Of a DNA stretch of 64,000 nt, positions 58,157-64,000 are shown piece by piece; within the stretch, counting starts at the first letter, position 1, and each line of letters opens with the position of its first letter. The position numbers and the translations under genes were made by a program. This stretch comes from Chlorobaculum thiosulfatiphilum. Its GTDB lineage: Bacteria; Bacteroidota; Chlorobiia; Chlorobiales; Chlorobiaceae. The notes beneath the pieces are model-generated. The model searched no databases. It was not told the origin of the DNA and saw only the letters and a program-made list of their open reading frames with translations. The DNA lies in NCBI RefSeq assembly GCF_006265165.1, contig NZ_VDCH01000002.1:1-64000 (forward strand), given 5' to 3'.

Positions 58157-59317
58157 CTAACTGCCATGACCTGAAAGCGGGTAGTTCCGCCCCTTCCACT
58201 GCGGCCCTTTGCCAAAAACGCTCAGGCGGAACGAGTTGGCGGCGATCAGGAGCAGCATCGCCTGCGAAAAGAGATGCAACGCCACGGGCCACAACGGCTG
58301 ACGGAACTTCGCGGCGATGATGAGGCGGATGAGGAGCGCCACCGTAATCTGAGCCGTCGGCAGCCAGAACAAGGTGAGCGAGCGGTCGCCATGCAGCGCC
58401 GACGTAGCGAGGAAGCCGTACGGCGCGAGGTAGAGGAGCACGACGAGCGCCATCAGCGCCATGAAGCACGGGACGCTGTTGCCGAGACCGGCGAAGAGAT
58501 TCTTGGAAAATCCCTGCCACACCTCGCCGAAACCCCGGTACATGCGGCAACTCACCGCGTCGGTTCCGTCGAAAGCCGCCACCTTGCCGCCCGAACGCTT
58601 GACCGCCTTGCAGAGCCAGACATCCTCGACGATGTTGTTACAGACCGACCGATGCCCTCCGATCTTCTCGTACGCCTCGCGCCGGAAAAGAATGAACTGG
58701 CCGATGGCGTAGCAGAAGGCCGGAGAGCGGCTTTTCCAGACCATCGCGACAGGCAGGTAGCTGAAGAGAATGTGATAGACCAGCGGCACGATCAGCTTCT
58801 CCGAGAAGCTCTGCATCTGTTGAGCCGGAGTGAGCGAGAGCATCCCCGCGCCGCTGCGCCGCATCGCCTCGACCGCCCGCGCGAGCGCGTCGGGCTGGTG
58901 GCGCGTGTCGGCGTCGGTGAAGAGCAGCAACTCGCCCGCCGCCGCTTCGCCAAGCTGCTGGCAGGCCCACGCCTTGCCGTGCCAGCCCGCCGGAAGCTCG
59001 CGACCTTCGAGAATCCGCAGCTTCGCACCGGCGGAGGGCCCGGCGGCGATCCGGCGGAGCGCGTCGAGCGTGCCGTCGCTGGAGTGGTCGTCGAGCACGA
59101 TCACCTCGAAATCCGGATAGCGCTGACCGAGCAGCGAGGTGACGCACGCCTCGATGTTCAGCTCCTCGTTCCGCGCAGGCACCAGAAGCGACACCTTCGG
59201 CGCGAACGCGCCGTCACCCGGCCCGGCGGGAAGCGGCGGCAAGTCGCCGAGGTTTTTCAGCACGATGCCAAGAAAAACCAGCAGCGACCCCAAAATGAAG
59301 AGTTGATAGATCAGCAT
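58157..59317 (-). CDS. cruC: Family 2 glycosyltransferase, likely chlorobactene glucosyltransferase
   Basis: A 386-residue GT2 membrane-associated enzyme. An N-terminal helix (LIYQLFILGSLLVFLGIVL) precedes the catalytic domain with PKVSLLVPARNEE, LDDHSSDGT, the DxD-type LFTDADTRH and the acceptor-region VEDVWLCKAVK; three or so hydrophobic helices end the protein. This is the carotenoid-glycosyltransferase (CrtQ-like) layout. In Chlorobaculum tepidum the chlorobactene glucosyltransferase CruC maps a few genes from bchK, and bchK lies 3.9 kb away here; this synteny is the main basis for the name. The ATG at 59317 is preferred over a TTG at 59341. Confidence 0.7.
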   Translation of the reverse strand: MLIYQLFILGSLLVFLGIVLKNLGDLPPLPAGPGDGAFAPKVSLLVPARNEELNIEACVTSLLGQRYPDFEVIVLDDHSSDGTLDALRRIAAGPSAGAKLRILEGRELPAGWHGKAWACQQLGEAAAGELLLFTDADTRHQPDALARAVEAMRRSGAGMLSLTPAQQMQSFSEKLIVPLVYHILFSYLPVAMVWKSRSPAFCYAIGQFILFRREAYEKIGGHRSVCNNIVEDVWLCKAVKRSGGKVAAFDGTDAVSCRMYRGFGEVWQGFSKNLFAGLGNSVPCFMALMALVVLLYLAPYGFLATSALHGDRSLTLFWLPTAQITVALLIRLIIAAKFRQPLWPVALHLFSQAMLLLIAANSFRLSVFGKGPQWKGRNYPLSGHGS

Positions 59318-59369
59318 GGTAATGGTTACTCCGACAAGCAAAACCTGAAGCGCCTGTCAGAAAGAGATT

Positions 59370-59426
59370 GGGCTAAAGCCCCGATGTATTCTGTCTTGTC
59401 AGCGAACCCCAGCTTAAAAGCCGGGG
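59370..59426. repeat. REP-like double hairpin
   Basis: Two hairpins, GGGCTAAAGCCC (59370-59381) and CCCCAGCTTAAAAGCCGGGG (59407-59426), lie between hisG and the glycosyltransferase gene. The arrangement resembles repetitive extragenic palindromes or the ends of IS200/IS605-type elements; no transposase is present. Confidence 0.5.
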
Positions 59427-59454
59427 CAATTATCAAGAGTTTCAATTGCCAAAT

Positions 59455-59482
59455 CAATAAAAAGGCCGCACCCGGCGGCCTT
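59455..59482 (-). terminator. hisG terminator
   Basis: On the minus strand AAGGCCGC, loop CGGGT and GCGGCCTT are followed by TTTATT, about 100 bases after the hisG stop. Confidence 0.75.
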
Positions 59483-59544
59483 GCAGTTACACGAATTGTC
59501 AGGTATCGGAATCCGGGAAACATGCTCGAACAATCTTCATCCTC

Positions 59545-59580
59545 TTTGTCCCTGCTGTCCCTGAAGTCCTTGCCGTCCCT
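59545..59580. repeat. GTCCCT tandem tract, copy 1
   Basis: Four or five units of GTCCCT or GTCCTT spaced by 3-4 bases end exactly at the hisG stop codon. A related tract lies at 63345-63374. Confidence 0.5.
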
Positions 59581-60461
59581 TAATCGATCAGCTTGTTGAT
59601 GTTGTACTCGAAAATCCCCTCCGCTCCAGCGCGTTTCAGTTCAGGAATGAGCTTGCGCACGATCTTTTCGGCGACGATCACTTCGAGCGCCACCCAGTCA
59701 TTTCCGGCCAGGCTCGAAACCGTCGGCAGGCGCAGGGCGGGAATGACCGACATGATCCTGTCGAGCGCGGCTTTCGGGGCGTTCATCTTGAGGCCCACCT
59801 TGCCCTGCGCGTTGATCGCACCTTGCAGGAGCATGGCCATGCTTTCGATCTTCTCGCGCTTCCACGGGTCTTCCCACGCGGCCTTGTTGGCGATGAGCTT
59901 GGTGTTGGACTGAAGCACCGTTTCGACGATGCGCAGCTTATTGGCCCGCAGCGACGAGCCGGTCTCGGTCACTTCGACAATGGCGTCGGCCAGCTCCGGC
60001 GGCTTGACCTCGGTCGCGCCCCAACTGAACTCCACCGAAGCGTTCACGCCGTTCTCGGCCAGATATTTCTTCGTGATGTTCACCACCTCGGTCGCGATAT
60101 GCTTGCCTTCCAGGTCCTTGACCGTCTTGATCGGCGAGCTTTCCGGCACGGCGAGCACCCAGCGCACCGGCCTCATCGAGGCTTTGGAATAGACCAGATC
60201 GGCCACCTCGACCACGTCGGAGTCGGTCTCGATGATCCAGTCCTTGCCGGTCAGTCCGGCGTCGAACGCGCCTTGCGCGACATAACGCGCCATCTCCTGC
60301 GCGCGGATCAGGATCGCCTCCAGTTCGTCATCGTCGATCGAGGGAAAATAGGAGCGGCTCTGGACGGAGAAATGGAAACCGGCGTTGGCGAAAAGTTCGA
60401 GAGTCGAATCCTGAAGGCTGCCCTTCGGCAGGCCCAGCTTGAGAACCTTGTTGTTGCTCAT
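59580..60461 (-). CDS. hisG: ATP phosphoribosyltransferase, long form
   Basis: The first, feedback-controlled enzyme of histidine synthesis, joining ATP and PRPP. The 293-residue length is the long form with a C-terminal regulatory ACT-like domain, so it should be hexameric and histidine-inhibited without HisZ. Seen: [12 protein letters not shown] at the N-terminus, [11 protein letters not shown], and the PRPP loop [18 protein letters not shown]. No other his gene is nearby. Confidence 0.95.
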   Translation of the reverse strand: MSNNKVLKLGLPKGSLQDSTLELFANAGFHFSVQSRSYFPSIDDDELEAILIRAQEMARYVAQGAFDAGLTGKDWIIETDSDVVEVADLVYSKASMRPVRWVLAVPESSPIKTVKDLEGKHIATEVVNITKKYLAENGVNASVEFSWGATEVKPPELADAIVEVTETGSSLRANKLRIVETVLQSNTKLIANKAAWEDPWKREKIESMAMLLQGAINAQGKVGLKMNAPKAALDRIMSVIPALRLPTVSSLAGNDWVALEVIVAEKIVRKLIPELKRAGAEGIFEYNINKLID

Positions 60462-60488
60462 GTGATAAAAGAGAATCTGATAGTTGAC

Positions 60489-61223
60489 TTAAAGCTTTTC
60501 GAGCCGGAACTCGCCCTGTTCGTACACGCCATACTGATACCGCCCTTCGATCCACGAGCCGAGATTGACGTAGGTGCTGCCCGAGTCACCCACCACCTGC
60601 AAACGCTCCGAGTGGTTATGGCCGCAGACAAAGTAATCAAAATCACGTTCACGCGCCAAAGCAGCGGCAAAATCGAAAAGGCGCGTCGATTCCGCGCGCA
60701 TATCGACCTTTTTGTGCTTGCGGCTGAGAAGGGAGAAGCGCTTCATGAGCGCCGTGGCCAGGTCGGAGTGGAAAGCCGTGAGCAGGCCGAGATTGAACGG
60801 GTTGCGCACGAAGCGGGCGAAAAGCTTGTAGCCGAGGTCGCCCTCGCCGAGGCCGTCGCCATGCGCAAGCAGAAAAAGCTTGCCGTCGTGGCGCACCTCC
60901 TGCAATCCGTAGCAGGTTTTCACGCCAAGTTCGTCGTCGAAAAAAGCACCGAGGTAAAAGTCGTGGTTGCCCGCAAACCAGGTCACTTCGACGCCGCTCC
61001 GGACAAGCCCGGAGAGCATACAGAAAAACCGGGTGAACCCTTTGGGGATCACGTGGCGGAACTCCATCCAGTAATCGAGAATGTCGCCGAGCAGGTAGAG
61101 CGAGCCGCCCTGTTCGCGGATGACTGCGAACAGGGTTTCGAGGCGCTCCAGTTTTTCCTGTTCCGCCTGAGGCTCTTGCAGGCCGAGATGAAGATCGCTG
61201 AGAAAATAGAGTCCAGGCATCAC
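60489..61223 (-). CDS. lpxH: LpxH-like UDP-2,3-diacylglucosamine hydrolase
   Basis: A calcineurin-type metallophosphoesterase that removes UMP from UDP-2,3-diacylglucosamine in lipid A synthesis. The 244-residue protein has the full metal-site set: SDLHLG, GDILDYW, GNHDF, HGDGLG and GHNHS. The GDILDYW form and GNHDFYLG are LpxH-like rather than general phosphoesterase. It is a peripheral membrane enzyme. It is close to and co-directional with the phytol-kinase-like and bchK genes upstream. Confidence 0.85.
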   Translation of the reverse strand: MMPGLYFLSDLHLGLQEPQAEQEKLERLETLFAVIREQGGSLYLLGDILDYWMEFRHVIPKGFTRFFCMLSGLVRSGVEVTWFAGNHDFYLGAFFDDELGVKTCYGLQEVRHDGKLFLLAHGDGLGEGDLGYKLFARFVRNPFNLGLLTAFHSDLATALMKRFSLLSRKHKKVDMRAESTRLFDFAAALARERDFDYFVCGHNHSERLQVVGDSGSTYVNLGSWIEGRYQYGVYEQGEFRLEKL

Positions 61224-61238
61224 ACAGAGTCAACAGGT

Positions 61239-61952
61239 TCAGAGCACCGCGGAAAGCGCGATGACCCCCGTCGGAATGAGAATATTGTCCACCTCTTTCG
61301 GACTGACGGCTTCGATGACGGTGGCTGCAACGGCGATCATGGCGATCTTCGCGGGATCGAAGGATTCCGGCACGATCAGCCAGACGAAAAAGAGGCCCGC
61401 CCCAAGGCTTCCCGCAAGAAAGGCGAGGCTCCCCTCGACGCTTCGTTCGCAGAACACCTTGTACTTTATTTTACCCATTCTCGTTCCGATGATCGGCGCC
61501 AGACCGTCGCCCCAACCGAGCACGGCCATGGCGAGCACGCCGGCAAACTGCTTGTAGTAGAGAGTGCCGCAGATCATGGCGACCACCACGAAGTAGAGCG
61601 TGCCCTTGAGCAGCTCGCGCTTGTCGCCGGTGCGAGTCATGGTCTTGACCGCCTGATCGTCATCGGCGGCAAAAAGTCCCTTCTGGATAAGCAGCAGCGT
61701 CCAGACGGCGAAAACCGTGATGTTCAGGTAGTGCGACCAGTCGCCGTCGCGGAAAAGGGGCAGAAACACGATGACCGAACCGGCGCAGATGTGGGTGATC
61801 TTGCGGCTGATGTCGCGCGGCAGGCCGTGGTTGGTCACGAGCCAGTCCATGAGCGGCGGTACGCTGAACACATACGCGAACGTGAGCAGCATGACCAGAA
61901 CGTTGTGCCACACGACAGGCAGGTCGAAAAAAGTAGGGGCTATGGCTGTCAT
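61239..61952 (-). CDS. Phytol/prenol kinase-like membrane protein
   Basis: A 237-residue protein with six or seven membrane helices from the dolichol-kinase/phytol-kinase (VTE5-like) group, CTP-dependent kinases of isoprenoid alcohols. Seen: RDISRKITHICAGSVIVFLP near residue 47, VLGWGDGLAPIIGTRMGKIKYKV with the cytidylyltransferase-like Gly/Asp motif, and CERSVEGSLAFLAGSL. The next gene upstream on the same strand is a bacteriochlorophyll synthase, which uses farnesyl or phytyl diphosphate. The pair suggests that this enzyme supplies or salvages the esterifying alcohol. Confidence 0.82.
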   Translation of the reverse strand: MTAIAPTFFDLPVVWHNVLVMLLTFAYVFSVPPLMDWLVTNHGLPRDISRKITHICAGSVIVFLPLFRDGDWSHYLNITVFAVWTLLLIQKGLFAADDDQAVKTMTRTGDKRELLKGTLYFVVVAMICGTLYYKQFAGVLAMAVLGWGDGLAPIIGTRMGKIKYKVFCERSVEGSLAFLAGSLGAGLFFVWLIVPESFDPAKIAMIAVAATVIEAVSPKEVDNILIPTGVIALSAVL

Positions 61953-62097
61953 GACGCCTCCGGATAGTGAAGGTTATGAGGAAGATGACCTGAAAAACGG
62001 ATGTTCGCTCGAGGCATCGTCATCGTCTTGTCGTCCGGCATTCATCAGAACCGGCAGGCGAAAAAAGAGAGGGTTCCGCCCGCCACCTTCGTCAATA

Positions 62098-63093
62098 TCA
62101 CATGTACTGTCTGCCAACCAGCGCGGCGGCAAACATCTGGTTGGTCAGGAACAGAATGTTGTTGACCACCTGAAACCGCAAAAAGGCGTTGTGCTCCTGC
62201 ACCTCGCTCTTGCCGATGGCGTTGCCGAAGCCGTCATCGACGGCGTGCTGCACCAGGGTGATGCCCGATTTGGGGTCGCGGTAGATCGGAATCTGGATGA
62301 TGATGTTGAGCACCAGACCGGCAACGATGAAGTACATCAGGGTCGTGAAGCCCCATGCCGAGGCGCGCCAGGCAAAGACGGCAAACACCAGGTCGATGAT
62401 GATGAAGGCCACCAGAAAGGTGTTCTTCGCGCCGATCATCACCGTCAGGGACTTCATGCCCCCCTTCGCGTCACCCTCCTGGGACTTGAAGTCGTTCATG
62501 ATGATGAGCGCCACGGCCATGAAGAAGTTCAGTCCGGCCAGCCAGAGCACCTCGGGGCGTATGTCGCTGAAGAGCGCGTTGGCCGAGAGGTAAGTGATGA
62601 ATCCGTAGGAGAAGCCCACCGCCGGGCCGGAGAAGAAGATGTTCTTTTTGAGCTTGAAGGGCGGAGCGGAGTAGAGATAGCCGACGACGAGGCCCGCCAG
62701 CAGCGAACCGACGAAAATCATGCCGCGCTGGCCGCCGATGCTCATGCCGATCCAGCTACTCAGCACGACGGAGATTACGAGCACGATGCTCCAGTTCCAG
62801 ATCGCCTCTTTTTCGGAGAGCCTGCCGGACGGAATCGGGCGGGTCGGCTCGTTGACCCGGTCGAGTTCGAGATCGTAGTAGTCGTTCACCGACTGACTGA
62901 AACCGGTGCCGAGCGGGCCGTAGAGAAAAAAGAGGGCGGCAAGCAGGAGGTAGTCGCGCACGGTCGGCTGCATGGCGCCGGAAGCCATGACGCCACCGGC
63001 GAGGCAGGGAAAAACGCTGATCCAGGTGACGGGGTCGAGCAGTTCGAGATGGGCTTTTACTTTATCGACAAAACCTTTGCGTGCAACTGACAT
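62098..63093 (-). CDS. bchK: Bacteriochlorophyll synthase of the UbiA family, likely BchK (BChl c)
   Basis: Attaches the isoprenoid tail to bacteriochlorophyllide. The 331-residue membrane protein has the UbiA aspartate motif NDYYDLELDRVNEPTRPIPSGR, which is specific to chlorophyll synthases, and the second loop MNDFKSQEGDAKGGMKSL, with about eight membrane helices. Green sulfur bacteria have three such enzymes (ChlG, BchG, BchK). Synteny with the cruC-like gene, as in C. tepidum, favours BchK, which uses farnesyl diphosphate to finish BChl c; sequence alone does not settle it. Confidence 0.78.
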   Translation of the reverse strand: MSVARKGFVDKVKAHLELLDPVTWISVFPCLAGGVMASGAMQPTVRDYLLLAALFFLYGPLGTGFSQSVNDYYDLELDRVNEPTRPIPSGRLSEKEAIWNWSIVLVISVVLSSWIGMSIGGQRGMIFVGSLLAGLVVGYLYSAPPFKLKKNIFFSGPAVGFSYGFITYLSANALFSDIRPEVLWLAGLNFFMAVALIIMNDFKSQEGDAKGGMKSLTVMIGAKNTFLVAFIIIDLVFAVFAWRASAWGFTTLMYFIVAGLVLNIIIQIPIYRDPKSGITLVQHAVDDGFGNAIGKSEVQEHNAFLRFQVVNNILFLTNQMFAAALVGRQYM

Positions 63094-63443
63094 GATTGAT
63101 AGAAGAGGTGAAAACGGCGGGCTGCCGATTTAAAAATGATTGCGAGAGCCTCGGCGAGGGGTTACTCCGCACCATGAAGCGCCCGAATATGTTCCGTGAA
63201 TTTACGAATCCCGGCGAAATAATAACATCATATCGGGAACAATTATAAAGGAAGCATCTCCGGCGTGTTTCGCCAAGTCGAGATCATGAAGGAGACGTTG
63301 GCCGGGACGTTCCCTGAAGCGGCGCCAGAAGAATCGTCTTCGGTCTTTGTCCTTTGAGTCCCTTGAGTCCCTTTTGCAGGATGCCCCGTTGAATCGGAGG
63401 CACTCAGACCCGGCTTTATCCCGCAAGTGCGCTTGCCGACCGG
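63094..63443. other. Intergenic region between bchK and miaB
   Basis: 350 bases with no supportable gene. It should contain the bchK promoter, probably in the AT-rich part near 63215-63255 (ATAATAACATCATAT region). A GTCCCT-type repeat tract (63345-63374) lies toward miaB. Confidence 0.5.
63345..63374. repeat. GTCCCT tandem tract, copy 2
   Basis: TTTGTCCTTTGAGTCCC followed by TTGAGTCCC forms two to three related units, downstream of miaB. Compare 59545-59580. Confidence 0.45.
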
Positions 63444-64000
63444 CTACGACACCGCCTCGCCGGTGAGGGTGGCCGAGGTCGCGCCGGTGATCTTCACCAG
63501 AAGCGTGTCGCCCGCGTTGAACTCGCCCCGGCTGAAAACCACCGCGCGGTTGGTTTTCGTGCGGCCCATGAGTTGCAACGATGAGCGGCGGCTTTCGGCT
63601 TCGGCGAGCACCTCGACGGTTTTGCCGATCTCGCGCCGGTAAATTTCGCGCGACATGGCGTTCTGCAACTCGATGATCTCCTGGAGCCGCCGCTTCTTGA
63701 GCGCTTCGGGCACGTCGTCCGGCAGGTTCCGCGCCGCCCAGGTGCCGGGGCGCACCGAGTAGTGAAACATGAACGCCGTGTCGTAACCGACCGCCTCCAT
63801 GAGCGAAAGGGTCTCGCGGTGCTCCTCCTCCGTTTCGGTGCAGAAGCCGGCGATCAGGTCGGTGGTGATGGCGGCGTCCGGAATGTGGCGGCGGATCATG
63901 GCGATCCGGTCGAGATACTCCTCGCGCGTGTGGCCGCGCTTCATCAGGTCGAGCATCCGCGACGAGCCGGACTGCACGGGAAGGTGGATGTGGTTGCAGA
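63444..64000 (-). CDS. miaB: tRNA-2-methylthio-N6-isopentenyladenosine synthase, 3' part
   Basis: The gene runs off the window end; about the last 185 codons are present. They show the MiaB/radical-SAM methylthiotransferase C-terminal half: the [11 protein letters not shown] segment at the edge, [41 protein letters not shown], and the final TRAM domain with [14 protein letters not shown]. MiaB adds a methylthio group to A37 of tRNAs. The N-terminal cluster-binding cysteines are outside the window. The related MtaB and RimO are less likely because of the MGRTxTNR motif. Confidence 0.9.
   Translation of the reverse strand, partial: CNHIHLPVQSGSSRMLDLMKRGHTREEYLDRIAMIRRHIPDAAITTDLIAGFCTETEEEHRETLSLMEAVGYDTAFMFHYSVRPGTWAARNLPDDVPEALKKRRLQEIIELQNAMSREIYRREIGKTVEVLAEAESRRSSLQLMGRTKTNRAVVFSRGEFNAGDTLLVKITGATSATLTGEAVS

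Noticed and set aside
1-64000. tRNA or rRNA genes
   Set aside because: None was recognised in the intergenic regions by eye; a covariance-model scan was not possible here.

Overview
The window is chromosomal DNA of a green sulfur bacterium (Chlorobiaceae, most likely a Chlorobaculum; the species cannot be fixed from sequence alone). The diagnostic genes are the chlorosome envelope genes csmC-csmA, two paralogous magnesium-chelatase H subunits (bchS, bchH) followed by bchM and the anaerobic cyclase bchE, a bacteriochlorophyll synthase next to a phytol-kinase-like gene, and a carotenoid-type glycosyltransferase. Most of the window is GC-rich with tightly spaced genes. Two stretches are visibly AT-richer: the first ~0.9 kb, and ~37.3-42.3 kb.

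Layout. 0-9.5 kb: housekeeping genes on the minus strand (asd, dus, recA, an NAD-epimerase, acpS-nadC) with an M16 peptidase and trigger factor on plus. 9.7-10.6 kb: folB-folK. 10.7-16.7 kb, all minus: a chlorosome block in which csmC and csmA plus a large RKK-motif repeat protein are bracketed by two ArsA/Get3-type ATPases. 17-19.4 kb: pyrK, ssb, holA. 19.5-22 kb: a divergent epimerase / alpha-oxoamine-synthase pair. 22-25.7 kb: a TonB-dependent receptor and a FkbM methyltransferase. 26.1-37.3 kb: bchS, bchH, bchM, bchE, which act from Mg insertion to isocyclic ring closure.

37.3-42.1 kb is an AT-rich island of small lipoprotein, coiled-coil, secreted and membrane proteins plus a sigma-like protein. 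It is bounded on the left by the 3' end of bchE with its terminator, and on the right by a decayed copy of the same bchE 3' end and terminator; hsp20 follows. 42.4-52.6 kb is a complete type I-E CRISPR-Cas locus (cas3-cse1-cse2-cas6e-cas7-cas5-cas1-cas2) followed after 8 bp by an array of 30 identical repeats and 29 spacers.

52.7-64 kb holds a DUF4438 protein, an M23 peptidase, arfB, a HAD phosphatase, a ferredoxin, a seven-bladed WD40 protein, a cruC-like glycosyltransferase, hisG, an LpxH-like hydrolase, a phytol-kinase-like protein, bchK and the 3' part of miaB. No tRNA or rRNA gene was recognised. The most unusual observations are the ArsA-bracketed chlorosome cluster, the strict pyrimidine at the first position of all 29 spacers, the near absence of a leader between cas2 and the array, and the decayed bchE tail bounding the island.
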